64,000 nt of DNA from an uncultured Colwellia sp. (GCA_913062815.1 CAJXWZ010000005.1:122532-186531); one strand, 5' to 3'. Shown: positions 8,314 to 17,186, counted from the first letter of the stretch. A program made the numbers and translations. Notes: generated by a model not told the origin, from the sequence alone.

Positions 8314-8937
8314 ATGAATGAACTCTTATATTGGCTAGACTTGTTTGGTATTATTGTCTTTGCGCTTTCTGGTGCACTAATGGCTGGCCGCTATAAACTG
8401 GACCCATTTGGTGTCGTTGTTTTAGCTGCTGTAACCGCCATTGGCGGCGGTACTATTCGTGATGTTATTCTACAAACACCTGTTTTTTGGGTAGTTCAAC
8501 CTTATTACCTTTATGTCATTCTAATTACCGCTCTTTTAACCATAATCATAGTCCGTCAACCTAAACGCATTCCAAAACGTTTTTTACTGATTGCTGACGC
8601 ATTCGGCTTAGCTTTATTTGCCGTAGTAGGCACACAAAAATCTTTATCTCTAGGTGCGCCTTTCTCGGTAGCTATTGTTATGGGTACTATTACCGGCGTT
8701 GCTGGCGGCATGATTCGTGATGTGCTCTGCAATGTTATTCCAATGATTCTACGACAAGAAATATATGCATTATCCGCAATGTTAGGTGGTAGTTTGTTTG
8801 TTTGCTTACGTTATTTTTCTTGGGGAGAAAATCAAGCAACTATTGTGGCGGTATTGGGGGCATTATTACTTAGATTGGCGGCCATCTATTGGCAAGTTTC
8901 ATTACCTGCTTTTCATATTAGTGAAAAGGATAAGTGA
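8314..8937 (+). CDS. TRIC-type trimeric cation channel family protein (UPF0126)
   Basis: 207 residues with about seven membrane helices. It shows the internal two-fold repeat of this family: GALMAGRYKLDPFGVVVLA with GGGTIRDVIL in the first half, and FAVVGTQKS with GVAGGMIRDVL in the second half. These glycine-rich GGGTIRD/GGMIRD motifs are diagnostic of the bacterial TRIC homologues (YadS/YicG type), which form potassium-permeable trimeric channels in some species. It begins 16 bases after the rhodanese gene and ends 16 bases from the end of the convergent acyltransferase gene. Confidence 0.88.
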   Translation: MNELLYWLDLFGIIVFALSGALMAGRYKLDPFGVVVLAAVTAIGGGTIRDVILQTPVFWVVQPYYLYVILITALLTIIIVRQPKRIPKRFLLIADAFGLALFAVVGTQKSLSLGAPFSVAIVMGTITGVAGGMIRDVLCNVIPMILRQEIYALSAMLGGSLFVCLRYFSWGENQATIVAVLGALLLRLAAIYWQVSLPAFHISEKDK

Positions 8938-8953
8938 GGTTTTACTTCGAGTA

Positions 8954-9616
8954 TTATTTATCTTGCTCAAAAGTATTACACATATCTTGATAAGCTTTTT
9001 CATACCAACCTTCCTCGATTGTAACCGCAGGTAAGGCTTCAATTTCAATCACCCCACTCTTGGCAGTTTTGGCTGACTCATTATAAATAGACAAAATATT
9101 TTTAATGACTATTGGCTGCGCTTTCAGCTGAAGCTTTTCAACAACCAGTTTAGTGCCTCCTTCAAATGGTTCAATCTTTCCAGATTGTGAACGCGTACCT
9201 TCAGGAAAAATAACAACCTTCTTGCCCTTGCAGGCTTTCACATCTTTAAGCAACTTAATGATGGCACGACGATCCTCTTGATCAACCGTAATGTGTCCAA
9301 CCATATTAACAATGCGAGAAACAGGCCACTTATCCATTATGCCAGTACGGCCGACAAACCTTACATCGTTACCAATAACCTCTTCAAGAGAGAATATATC
9401 CGTCATACTCTGATGGTTGGCAATAATAATATCAGTGTCAGCATCAATCACGCCTTTGAAGTTAATCTTAGCGCCAGCACTTCTGACGATACGGACACTA
9501 AAAAACCGGCGAAAACGATTGAAAGTTGAGCTGTGAGGTGTACAAAGCGCTAATGCTAATGACTCAAAAAAAATGGTCAAATAGGTGAGGCTTTTTTTTA
9601 GGTAGAAAGATATCAT
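8954..9616 (-). CDS. 1-acyl-sn-glycerol-3-phosphate acyltransferase (PlsC-like)
   Basis: 220 residues. It has the acyltransferase motif I NHQSMTD at residues 67-73 (H and D catalytic, with Q replacing the more common variable residue), the substrate-binding motif FVGRTGIMDKWP near 87-98, and FPEGTRS at 136-142. An N-terminal hydrophobic helix (about residues 8-26) anchors it to the inner membrane. The enzyme acylates lysophosphatidic acid in phospholipid synthesis. The conserved active site makes the family certain; acyl-donor and acceptor preference cannot be read. It is followed downstream on the opposite strand by the convergent TRIC gene and preceded by rraB, 28 bases away on the same strand. 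Confidence 0.9.
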   Translation of the reverse strand: MISFYLKKSLTYLTIFFESLALALCTPHSSTFNRFRRFFSVRIVRSAGAKINFKGVIDADTDIIIANHQSMTDIFSLEEVIGNDVRFVGRTGIMDKWPVSRIVNMVGHITVDQEDRRAIIKLLKDVKACKGKKVVIFPEGTRSQSGKIEPFEGGTKLVVEKLQLKAQPIVIKNILSIYNESAKTAKSGVIEIEALPAVTIEEGWYEKAYQDMCNTFEQDK

Positions 9617-9644
9617 GTGCTGCTATTACATTGAGAAAGTCAAT

Positions 9645-9968
9645 TTACGCTTCTATACCCCAACCGTCATTGTAGCCAGAGAATTTAGTAACGAGTTGTT
9701 CAAAATCAGACTCTTGCTGAACTACCGCATCATAACTGGGCACCATGTTAACTGTACAATCTAGGTCCCAAACATTAGGCGTTTCATCCGCATGTAAACT
9801 TAGTTTCACATTAGACATGTTATCTTTTATAAAGTCAGCCATTGCTTGCGCTTGGGTTTGTTGCTCAAATAAATGAAAAAAAACCACATCATGAGCCACA
9901 TTAAGATCGATGCCAGCTTGTTGCATTTCAGCTAACACTTGACCTGTTTCATCCGCGGGGAAGTTCAT
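9645..9968 (-). CDS. rraB: RraB-like regulator of RNase E
   Basis: About 107 residues from ATG 9968 (MNFPADETGQVL), preceded by GCAGAGTAATAACT with a usable ribosome binding site; the frame stays open to 10079 but that extension does not look like the domain. The fold region DETGQVLAEMQQAGIDL, VVFFHLFEQQTQAQAMADFI and LDCTVNMVPSYDAVVQQESDFEQL matches the RraB (ribonuclease E inhibitor) family, in the short version lacking the acidic N-terminal part seen in E. coli. RraB binds the degradosome scaffold of RNase E and changes which transcripts are cut. It lies in a minus-strand run after two exported proteins. Confidence 0.75.
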   Translation of the reverse strand: MNFPADETGQVLAEMQQAGIDLNVAHDVVFFHLFEQQTQAQAMADFIKDNMSNVKLSLHADETPNVWDLDCTVNMVPSYDAVVQQESDFEQLVTKFSGYNDGWGIEA

Positions 9969-10079
9969 AGTTATTACTCTGCTTAATTGGCGTTGAGGTG
10001 ATTGAGTTTCTTTCAGAAGCGGTATTATAAACAGTGAATAACCCCTTGAATAGCTTTTTAATAACTTTGTCTCTCTCAC

Positions 10080-10544
10080 TTAAAAAGAGCATGTATTATT
10101 TCGACAATGTGCTACCTGCTTACCTTGATTTTTATATTCATGCTGGCAAGCATTTACTGGCGAAAGGCCTGCTTGATTATGCGTTTTAACCTTTAATAAA
10201 ATTGCCGCACCTTGAGTATTCACAGAAACAATACACCCAAGAGCAGGGCTTTGAGTATGTACTAAAAAACATTGTTGATCCGTTTGGCAAGTTTGATTAA
10301 AGGCGATGATTTTTTGTTGAGATTTTTCAAGCGTAGTGAGTGATTTTTCAGCGTAATACAGCAACTGGTCTTGCTTTACTTCTGCTAATTGCTGCTGTGC
10401 TTCTTGCTCAAGTCTATCGATTAACTTAATGGTGCTTTGTTCATTTTCTTTTAATAAATAACCTAAAAAAAGAAGTACCGCTAAAAAACTTATTAACACA
10501 ATAATCGTAATGGTGAGCCATTTAAAGGCGATACGATAAAACAT
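10080..10544 (-). CDS. single-pass membrane protein of unknown function
   Basis: 154 residues. An N-terminal membrane helix (about 8-29, WLTITIIVLISFLAVLLFLGYL) is followed by a glutamine/glutamate-rich coiled-coil-like segment (about 35-80) and then a C-terminal part with six cysteines (CQTDQQC, GCIVS, ACQHEYK, HCRNNTC), suggesting disulfides on the periplasmic side. I do not recognise the family. Its start codon overlaps the stop of the DUF4136 lipoprotein gene by one base (TAATG), so the two are translationally coupled and probably work together in the envelope. RraB starts about 110 bases downstream. Confidence 0.7.
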   Translation of the reverse strand: MFYRIAFKWLTITIIVLISFLAVLLFLGYLLKENEQSTIKLIDRLEQEAQQQLAEVKQDQLLYYAEKSLTTLEKSQQKIIAFNQTCQTDQQCFLVHTQSPALGCIVSVNTQGAAILLKVKTHNQAGLSPVNACQHEYKNQGKQVAHCRNNTCSF

Positions 10545-11113
10545 TAGTTACCTTGTTTTATCTCGGCATTAATTTTTGGATACTGCGCTAACATCAAGGA
10601 AATCGCTTGTTTAATTTTATCATTTGTAACTGCACTATTATCTTTTTCTTCCAGAGCTAGTGGATAAACACTGCGCCAAATTGAACGCTTTTTCTGAGGA
10701 TCGATAATATCGAGAATCAAGTTTCCTTGCATAATTGATTGGTATTTGTTTTCTGTCTGCCAACTAGTAGCACGTAAACAAGGTACACAAAAATGTATGG
10801 TCTCATTATATTTTGAATACTCACCGCGTTTGCCATTAAAGAGGTGATAAGTAACAATAATGTCTGCTTTTTCAACATCAGTATAATTGAACTTGTTTAT
10901 TGCCATCGAGCTTTCTATGGCTATTTCAATAGCATTACGACGAGAGTCTAACAATCCCTGTGTTTCGGTAAATTTTGAATTTCGCTCATATAAGCTATAA
11001 CTTTGCACAGCGGAGAAATCAAACCTGTCGTGATATACAACCCCAGCTTTTTCATTGCTTGAGCATGCGGTAAGCAAAACTAGCAATAAAAATGAAATGA
11101 GACTTTTAGACAT
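10544..11113 (-). CDS. DUF4136-type lipoprotein
   Basis: About 189 residues from ATG 11113 (MSKSLISFLLLVLLTAC). This start gives a lipoprotein signal peptide with lipobox LTAC; the frame extends to 11158 but that would run through the terminator hairpin of the preceding gene. The mature protein resembles DUF4136 lipoproteins: FDFSAVQSYSLYE near the start, the middle KADIIVTYHLF segment, and the C-terminal RSIWRSVYPLAL. The function of this family is unknown; members are outer- or inner-membrane lipoproteins. It is the first gene of a coupled pair with the cysteine-rich membrane protein. Confidence 0.75.
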   Translation of the reverse strand: MSKSLISFLLLVLLTACSSNEKAGVVYHDRFDFSAVQSYSLYERNSKFTETQGLLDSRRNAIEIAIESSMAINKFNYTDVEKADIIVTYHLFNGKRGEYSKYNETIHFCVPCLRATSWQTENKYQSIMQGNLILDIIDPQKKRSIWRSVYPLALEEKDNSAVTNDKIKQAISLMLAQYPKINAEIKQGN

Positions 11114-11134
11114 AGACAACACTGCTAAGAAAAT

Positions 11135-11165
11135 AAAGAACTTGTCATAGCCTAGCAAGTTCTTT
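11135..11165. terminator. intrinsic terminator after the NRAMP gene
   Basis: AAAGAACTTG at 11135-11144 pairs perfectly with CAAGTTCTTT at 11156-11165 around an 11-base loop; on the minus strand the stem is followed by TATTTTCTT. It ends the NRAMP-type transcript and lies 22 bases before the start of the DUF4136 lipoprotein gene. Confidence 0.8.
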
Positions 11166-11215
11166 TGTAACTATAAACAATAAATAAACTGGTTTTGACA
11201 TAGTCACTGTAGAGT

Positions 11216-12436
11216 TTAGTAATACCCAAACGCTGAAAGTAAGCTTCGACCACTTAGCAATAAGGAAATTAATACAACTATCGCACCCAAAATATTCTGC
11301 CAAACATTATTTTTATACTCACCCAATAACGCAGTGTTCATCACCCATAATAAGAAAATCGTAACAATCGGCAATAAAACCCCATTAGCAACTTGCGCAA
11401 ACCAAATAATAACTACTGGCTTATAACCCGTACTTGCACCAAGAACACCTAGCAAAAGAACGACTATCCAAATTATTTTAAAACCAATAGATTGTAAACT
11501 TTTGTTTAGACCTAAAATGCCACTTAAAGCAAAAGCCGCAGCTAAAGGCGCCGTTATCGCGGAAGAAATACCTGCTGAAAACAAGCCGATGCCAATAAAC
11601 ACACTCGCCATATCACCGAATAGTGGTTGCAAAGATGGTGCTAAATCTGCCGCTGAGTTAATGGTAAATTGCTGACCAAAAAAGGCCGTTGCTGCGGTAG
11701 ATAAAATCGCCATCGAAATTAAGCCACCCAGTGGTATTGAAATCATTAAATCCTTTCGGGCTTCAGACAACTGATTTACTGAGTACCATTTTTTACTTAC
11801 ACTGGCAGCATGTAAAAAGAGATTATATGGCACTACAGTGGTGCCTATCAGTGCAATAACGGTTAAGGTTGCCCCATCGGGAATATTAGGTTCCAATAAA
11901 CCCGAAACGAGCACTTTAATATCAGGCTTAGTTAAAATAAAGGTTATCATAAAAGCAAGGCTCATCAGAGCAACCAAAAAGATGAGTGCCTTTTCAATCA
12001 ACTTGTAACTACCAGAAATTAGTAAAATAAAAGCACAAACACCAATCAACAGAGGAAATAAAGTGTTAGCAAAAGGAACGGCTACACCAAAACCTTCAAA
12101 TAAACTGGCTAGCCCTAGGCTAGCACCTGAAATATTACCACTTTGATAGGCACTGTTACCTACAACAATTGCTGATAGCACTAATACTATGGCTAAACTG
12201 CGTAAGATTGGAGTTTGACAAACTTGGCGAATATTCTCACCTAAGCCTTGTTGGGTCACAATGCCTAAACGTGCGGTCATTTCTTGCAAAATTAACGTTG
12301 CGATAGTAGAGAACAATAATGCCCACAGCAAGGCAAAACCAAAATTGGCGCCCGCTATAGAAGCTGTTATAACAGTACCAGGGCCAATAAAAGCAGCGGT
12401 AACTACAAATGCCGGACCAATTTGAGGAAATTTCAT
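11216..12436 (-). CDS. NRAMP-family transporter with altered metal-binding motifs
   Basis: 406 residues with about 11 membrane helices. The NRAMP fold is evident from the first-helix region (GPAFVVTAAFIGPGTVITAS), the HAASVSKKW after helix 6 and the general length. The canonical helix-1 DPGN is GPGT here (18-21), and the helix-6 MPH-type motif is VPYN (202-205), so both the acidic and the methionine metal ligands of MntH are missing. It may carry another ion (for example Mg2+, as described for some NRAMP relatives) or work by a different route; that is inference. Two palindromes sit upstream (12513-12555), and a terminator hairpin follows. It is a single-gene unit. Confidence 0.8.
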   Translation of the reverse strand: MKFPQIGPAFVVTAAFIGPGTVITASIAGANFGFALLWALLFSTIATLILQEMTARLGIVTQQGLGENIRQVCQTPILRSLAIVLVLSAIVVGNSAYQSGNISGASLGLASLFEGFGVAVPFANTLFPLLIGVCAFILLISGSYKLIEKALIFLVALMSLAFMITFILTKPDIKVLVSGLLEPNIPDGATLTVIALIGTTVVPYNLFLHAASVSKKWYSVNQLSEARKDLMISIPLGGLISMAILSTAATAFFGQQFTINSAADLAPSLQPLFGDMASVFIGIGLFSAGISSAITAPLAAAFALSGILGLNKSLQSIGFKIIWIVVLLLGVLGASTGYKPVVIIWFAQVANGVLLPIVTIFLLWVMNTALLGEYKNNVWQNILGAIVVLISLLLSGRSLLSAFGYY

Positions 12437-12512
12437 TTAGATTAATTCTTTTTTTATTGTGATATCAGCATACGCATAAACAAAGAAAAATAAAAACAAA
12501 ACCCTATTTACT

Positions 12513-12530
12513 GAGCAATACATATTGCTC
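12513..12530. promoter_or_regulatory. 18-base palindrome between divergent genes (possible operator)
   Basis: GAGCAATA at 12513-12520 and TATTGCTC at 12523-12530 form perfect 8-base arms around CA. It lies about 77-94 bases upstream of the NRAMP start and also upstream of the divergent small gene. The symmetry fits a dimeric repressor, perhaps a metal sensor; the regulator is not identified. Confidence 0.4.
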
Positions 12531-12538
12531 TATTGCTA

Positions 12539-12555
12539 ACTGTACTTTGTGCAGT
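12539..12555. promoter_or_regulatory. second inverted repeat next to the palindrome
   Basis: ACTGTAC at 12539-12545 and GTGCAGT at 12549-12555 form 7-base arms with one mismatch around TTT. Together with the palindrome at 12513 it makes this short divergent region unusually symmetric. Function is unproven. Confidence 0.25.
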
Positions 12556-12618
12556 AACTATCTTATATTTCTAAAAAGAAAAAGTTAATTGAGTTCACAA
12601 ATTAGTTAGGTAATTAAA

Positions 12619-13056
12619 ATATTTTCTGTACATGGCCAATGGAAAATCATGGTGATTGATAATTATGTTTTACAGTGGTTCGGTGGTAGTTGGAATGAAG
12701 AGGCGGCGATTCAATACACTAAAGAGTATCGTAATAAAACAGCTCACCTCGCTGGAACTAAATGGGCAATGTTATCTATTTTTGAAGAGTGGGAGTTAGC
12801 CGTCCCTGAAGTGGAACCATACATAACCGAACATTGCCAACGTTTTAAAGATATTGGCTGTATCAAAGATTGTCATGTTTATAGCCCAAGCGCCACAAAA
12901 GAAATGCAACTTGAACAGTTAGTACCGCAAACAGAAGGTCAGTACGAAAGGCAAGTGTTCAACCAAATTGATGACGCTATCATTTGGCTCAAGAGTCATG
13001 ATTTTAACCTTGAAATCCAAGCATTTTTGCAAAGTGTCAAATCAGATGTAACTTAA
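12619..13056 (+). CDS. small conserved cytoplasmic protein; apparent ATA start
   Basis: About 145 residues if started at ATA 12619, or 135 from ATG 12649. The frame is open back to 12610, and the codons before the ATG read (I)FSVHGQWKI, which looks like genuine N-terminal coding sequence. TAGG at 12607-12610 sits 8 bases before ATA 12619, while ATG 12649 has no ribosome binding site. The protein has no signal or membrane segment and is rich in tryptophan near its N-terminus (QWFGGSWNEEAA, GTKWAMLSIFEEWEL). It resembles small STAS/SpoIIAA-like proteins common in marine gammaproteobacteria, but I cannot assign a function. It is convergent with tyrS. Confidence 0.6.
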   Translation: MFSVHGQWKIMVIDNYVLQWFGGSWNEEAAIQYTKEYRNKTAHLAGTKWAMLSIFEEWELAVPEVEPYITEHCQRFKDIGCIKDCHVYSPSATKEMQLEQLVPQTEGQYERQVFNQIDDAIIWLKSHDFNLEIQAFLQSVKSDVT

Positions 13057-13062
13057 ACAAAA

Positions 13063-13085
13063 AAACAGCCTCTCAGCTGCTTTTT
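13063..13085. terminator. weak bidirectional terminator before tyrS end
   Basis: CAGC at 13066-13069 pairs with GCTG at 13076-13079 around a 6-base loop, with A-rich and T-rich flanks. The stem is short, so the call is tentative, but its position between the convergent small gene and tyrS is right. Confidence 0.35.
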
Positions 13086-13110
13086 AGTCAAATATTAACC
13101 GCTCAATAAG

Positions 13111-14310
13111 TTACTTCACTTTAACCCGAGCAAACTTACGTTTACCCACTTGATATACAGCCTCAGAATTACTTTTGATAGTTAAACTACGATCAGTCAC
13201 TTTTTCACCATCAATTTTTGCGGCGCCTTGTTTAATCATACGATAAGCATCAGACGTACTTGCGACTAGGCCGGCTTCTTTTAACAAGTTCGCAATAGCA
13301 ATTTCGCCATCTTCTGGCGTTAACGTGAACTCAGGCATTTCATCTGGCATTGCCCCTTTTTGAAAGCGATTAATAAACTCGTCATGAGCAGCTTGAGCGG
13401 CACCTTGATCATGAAACCGTTCAATAAGCTCTTTAGCGAGATCTATTTTCACATCGCGAGGGTTTTTACCCTTTTCGATATCTGTTTTATAAGCAGCTAT
13501 TTCTTCAAGCGGTTTAAAGCTCAATAACTCATAATAACGCCACATTAATACATCTGAAATTGACATGATTTTACCAAACATGTCCGATGGACTATCCGTT
13601 ATGCCAATATAATTACCTAGAGATTTAGACATTTTTTGCACACCATCTAAACCTTCTAACAAGGGCATCATCAAAACGGTTTGCGGGCGTTGCCCTTCAC
13701 TCTTTTGAAGTTCTCGACCCATTAATAAATTAAATTTTTGATCTGTGCCACCAAGTTCTACATCAGACTCTAGCGCTACAGAATCCCAGCCTTGTACTAA
13801 TGGATACATAAACTCATGAATAGCAATAGATTGACCACCAGCATAACGCTTTTTAAAATCATCTCGTTCCATCATACGTGCCACTGTCTGGCGAGAGGCT
13901 AATTTTAACATACCTGCCGCACCTAATTTTTCCATCCAAGTAGAGTTAAAGGCAACAGTTGTTTTCTCAGGGTCTAAAATTTTAAACACTTGTTCTTTAT
14001 AGGTTTCAGCATTTGCTAATACATCTGCTTTAGTTAATGGCTTGCGGGTAACATTTTTACCGGTAGGATCGCCAATCAAGCCCGTAAAGTCACCGATAAG
14101 AAAAATAACTTCATGACCTTGAAGTTGAAATTGACGAAGTTTGTTGATTAATACCGTATGACCTAAGTGTAAATCCGGTGCTGTTGGATCAAAACCTGCC
14201 TTAATTTTTAATGGCTTACCTGTTTTTAGTTTTTCTAACAACTCATCTTCAACTAAGATTTCTTCCGCACCACGTTTCAGTTCTGCAAACGCTTGACTTA
14301 CATCGGTCAT
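13111..14310 (-). CDS. tyrS: tyrosyl-tRNA synthetase
   Basis: 399 residues from ATG 14310 (MTDVSQAF), preceded by GGAGC at a normal distance; a GTG at 14322 is less likely. This is the class I enzyme that charges tRNA-Tyr. The HIGH-type motif is HLGH at 48-51 (DLHLGHTVL), the KMSKS motif is near residue 230 (QKMSKSLGN), and the tyrosine-binding loop GFDPTAPD precedes HLGH. The C-terminal ~65 residues are an S4-like RNA-binding domain ([26 protein letters not shown]). The length and lack of the E. coli-type insertions fit the TyrS type found in many marine gammaproteobacteria. It diverges from the M23 endopeptidase gene. Confidence 0.96.
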   Translation of the reverse strand: MTDVSQAFAELKRGAEEILVEDELLEKLKTGKPLKIKAGFDPTAPDLHLGHTVLINKLRQFQLQGHEVIFLIGDFTGLIGDPTGKNVTRKPLTKADVLANAETYKEQVFKILDPEKTTVAFNSTWMEKLGAAGMLKLASRQTVARMMERDDFKKRYAGGQSIAIHEFMYPLVQGWDSVALESDVELGGTDQKFNLLMGRELQKSEGQRPQTVLMMPLLEGLDGVQKMSKSLGNYIGITDSPSDMFGKIMSISDVLMWRYYELLSFKPLEEIAAYKTDIEKGKNPRDVKIDLAKELIERFHDQGAAQAAHDEFINRFQKGAMPDEMPEFTLTPEDGEIAIANLLKEAGLVASTSDAYRMIKQGAAKIDGEKVTDRSLTIKSNSEAVYQVGKRKFARVKVK

Positions 14311-14447
14311 TTTTAGCTCCACTAGCTAGTATTAAGGCCAAATAAGTCATTTATCAAATATGTTACTTGGCTATAGTGTTATTTCAATGGCCGAATTCTA
14401 CGCACTTTAGCGTCGACATAAAAGTATAAAAACAAATGTGGCCTTAT

Positions 14448-14471
14448 TTTTATAAAAACTTTTATAAAAAC
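14448..14471. repeat. tandem 12-base repeat in the tyrS/M23 promoter region
   Basis: TTTTATAAAAAC occurs twice in direct succession (14448-14459 and 14460-14471), about 70 bases before the GTG start of the M23 gene. Each copy contains a TATAAA core, so the pair could offer alternative -10 elements; this is inference. Confidence 0.7.
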
Positions 14472-14539
14472 TTTGGTATAGTGAATTATAAGTAAACGAC
14501 AGTTATCGTATTTTAGTTTCCATTTAAAAAAATTATCCT

Positions 14540-16009
14540 GTGAATAAACAACAAATAATACAGCGCCAGTTGAAGTACCTGCATGACGTTTTCTTTCGTT
14601 TGCATGAAATTTTCCAGCAACTGCCCGCAAAACATCGCATCATCATCATCTCAGTAAGCCTATTGGCTTTTATGCTGCTGTTATTGCCAAGTAAGCAAGA
14701 TCTGACCGAGCAGAATAGCAACAACCAAGGATACGAAGTTGGTAAGCGCTACCAAGTTGCTATGCCTCAGCAATCAAGCAGTTCAAATTCAACTTCCTCG
14801 ATTAACATCCCTTCCGTTAATAAGCTCGAAGAGATTAAAATTTCCGCCAAAAGCGCTTTAACCAATAAAGTAAACTCACACCAACAAAGTGATATCGCTT
14901 GGCAAAGTGTCAAAGTTCGTAGTGGTGATTCACTAGCAAGAATATTTAAACGTTTAGGCTTTAGTGCACAAGATACCTACGCAGTTAGTACTGCCAAAGG
15001 CAAAGACAGTAAATTACTAAGAAAAATAAATGTCGGCGATACGCTACGTATTGCCAGTAATGATAAAGATAAGATCACCGCATTAGAATATCCGCTCTCT
15101 AAAACTGATACCCTTTATATTAACCTTGTCGGTGAGGACTATCAGTCACATAAAGAAACCAAAGCCGTAGAAATACGTCAAGCTTTTACCCATGGTACGA
15201 TTAATTCAAATTTTTGGAATGCTGGCACAGCAGCCGGACTAACCGACGGGCAAATCATCGAGCTTGCCAATATTTTTGGTTGGGATATTGATTTTGCCCT
15301 TGATATAAGAGCAGGCGATAATTTTCATGTGATTTTTGAAAATAAATATGTGGAAGGTGAATATATTGGTACGGGTAATATTTTAGCGGCAGAATTCATC
15401 AATCAAGAAGAACCATTCCAAGCGGTACGCTTTACCGATGACGAATATTATACTCCAGACGGCAAGAGCATGCGCAAAGCTTTTTTGAGAGCGCCAGTTA
15501 ACTTTAAGTACATAAGCTCTAGCTTTAAACGTAAGCGATTTCATCCTGTACAAAAGCGTTGGAAAGCTCACAGAGGCGTTGATTACGCCGCGAAAACGGG
15601 AACGCCAGTAGTTGCTGCTGGTAACGGTAAGGTTGTACGAGCAACCTATGATAAATTTAACGGCCACCATGTATTTCTTCAACATGGTAATGGTATTGAA
15701 ACCAAGTATATTCACTTTTCTAAACGCGCAGTAAAAAAAGGTCAACGCGTGAAGCAAGGACAAGTGATTGGTTATGTCGGTGCAACGGGCTTAGCTGCGG
15801 GCCCTCATTTACACTATGAATTTTTACTTAATGGCGTACATCGTAATCCCAGAACAGTCAAACTGCCTGACGCGAAACCAATAGCGAAAAAATATAAAAC
15901 AGCATTTACAGCACTGGCGAAAAAACGCTTACAAGAGCTCGAGGGTTCAAAAAATGCCATGCTATCAATGGTCAATGAACAACCAGATATAATTCAAGCT
16001 GATGACTAG
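14540..16009 (+). CDS. M23 family murein endopeptidase (MepM/OapA-like)
   Basis: 489 residues with a GTG start at 14540. A membrane helix at about 33-50 anchors it to the inner membrane. The periplasmic part has an OapA/LysM-like region (VKVRSGDSLARIFKRLG, near 130) and a C-terminal lysostaphin-type peptidase domain: HRGVD at 344-348, a further histidine near 392 (YIHFSK), and HLH at 423-425. These ligate zinc. Such enzymes cut peptide cross-links in peptidoglycan to allow cell-wall growth. It overlaps anmK by 8 bases, so the two are coupled; AnmK recycles anhydroMurNAc from turnover, which fits a common role. Confidence 0.93.
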   Translation: MNKQQIIQRQLKYLHDVFFRLHEIFQQLPAKHRIIIISVSLLAFMLLLLPSKQDLTEQNSNNQGYEVGKRYQVAMPQQSSSSNSTSSINIPSVNKLEEIKISAKSALTNKVNSHQQSDIAWQSVKVRSGDSLARIFKRLGFSAQDTYAVSTAKGKDSKLLRKINVGDTLRIASNDKDKITALEYPLSKTDTLYINLVGEDYQSHKETKAVEIRQAFTHGTINSNFWNAGTAAGLTDGQIIELANIFGWDIDFALDIRAGDNFHVIFENKYVEGEYIGTGNILAAEFINQEEPFQAVRFTDDEYYTPDGKSMRKAFLRAPVNFKYISSSFKRKRFHPVQKRWKAHRGVDYAAKTGTPVVAAGNGKVVRATYDKFNGHHVFLQHGNGIETKYIHFSKRAVKKGQRVKQGQVIGYVGATGLAAGPHLHYEFLLNGVHRNPRTVKLPDAKPIAKKYKTAFTALAKKRLQELEGSKNAMLSMVNEQPDIIQADD

Positions 16010-17186
16010 TGGCTGCACTTCAAATAAGCAGCAAAGGAAGTACTTTATTGGCTTAATGTCAGGTACCAGTGCTGATGGCATAGATCTGGCGCTGGTTTCT
16101 TTTGATGAAAACAACAAATTAACTCATCATGCTAGCTTTTATCAGCCCTACAGTGATGAAATCACTGATAAAATCACTTCATTGTATAACCCGGATAAAA
16201 ACGAAATAGATCGCGCTTTTGCTTTAGATATTACACTGGCAAAACTTTTTGCAAACGCTGTTAATGACTTGCTATTACAAGAGCAGTTGCATAAACAAGA
16301 AATCATTGCCATTGGTAGCCATGGCCAAACTATTCGACACCGTCCACAAGGGGTAAGTCCATTTACCCTACAAATAGGCTGTTGCCAAACGTTAGCCACA
16401 TTGACCGGTATTCGTGTTGTCGGTCAATTCAGACGCAAAGATATGGCATTGGGTGGTCAAGGTGCGCCATTGGTACCTGCATTTCATCAAACAGTTTTTA
16501 GTGAGCAGGCACTTAACAATGGCAGCGATGTTTTTGTCGTTAATATTGGTGGCATATGCAATTTAACTTTTTTACCTGCTTCATCTAAATATAACGTCAT
16601 TGGTTATGATACCGGCACCGGTAATGCCCTATTAGATGATTGGTTTCAATTACATCACCCTGAGAGTCAGTACAAATATGATAAGCATGGTGATTGGGCT
16701 GCTACCGGTAAAGTTAATGAAGCGTTATTAGCATTATTATTATCTGACGATTACTTTCAAATGCTGCCACCGAAAAGTACGGGGCGTGAATACTTTCACT
16801 TGGACTGGTTAAAAAAGCAACTACTGACACTAAATACAATATCAAGCCAAGATGTGCAAGCAACACTGGTCGTTTTTACTGCAGTTACAGTAGTAAACGC
16901 CATAAAACAGCATAGTTCAGATAGTAAAAAAGCGACTAAAGTATACCTATGTGGTGGTGGCGTGCATAATAAGTCATTAAAAAACCAAATAAATCAACAG
17001 CTACAGGCGTCAACAAGAAACTACGAACTTCTTCTTACTAATCAAAAAGATATTGATGGCGACCAATTAGAAGCGATAGCCTTCGCATGGCTCGCATTTG
17101 CTTATGAAAAAAAGTTATTAAGCAGCATGTCAGCAGTTACGGGGGCTAGCAAAAGTTGTACCTTAGGATGCAAGTTTTTACCCTAG
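16002..17186 (+). CDS. anmK: anhydro-N-acetylmuramic acid kinase
   Basis: 394 residues, slightly longer than the E. coli enzyme. AnmK phosphorylates and opens 1,6-anhydroMurNAc to MurNAc-6-P in cell-wall recycling. The N-terminal GLMSGTSADGIDLAL phosphate-binding loop is diagnostic. Further motifs include GSHGQTIRHRP, GGQGAPLVPAFHQ, VVNIGGICNLTFL and YDTGTGNALLDDW, all typical of this ASKHA-fold kinase. ATG 16002 lies inside the end of the M23 gene. A C-terminal extension rich in serine and lysine follows the core. In many relatives erpA follows anmK; here it does not. Confidence 0.95.
   Translation: MTSGCTSNKQQRKYFIGLMSGTSADGIDLALVSFDENNKLTHHASFYQPYSDEITDKITSLYNPDKNEIDRAFALDITLAKLFANAVNDLLLQEQLHKQEIIAIGSHGQTIRHRPQGVSPFTLQIGCCQTLATLTGIRVVGQFRRKDMALGGQGAPLVPAFHQTVFSEQALNNGSDVFVVNIGGICNLTFLPASSKYNVIGYDTGTGNALLDDWFQLHHPESQYKYDKHGDWAATGKVNEALLALLLSDDYFQMLPPKSTGREYFHLDWLKKQLLTLNTISSQDVQATLVVFTAVTVVNAIKQHSSDSKKATKVYLCGGGVHNKSLKNQINQQLQASTRNYELLLTNQKDIDGDQLEAIAFAWLAFAYEKKLLSSMSAVTGASKSCTLGCKFLP

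Noticed and set aside
14379..14724. Minus-strand ORFs upstream of tyrS
   Set aside because: They overlap the divergent promoter region and the start of the M23 gene and have no protein-like features.
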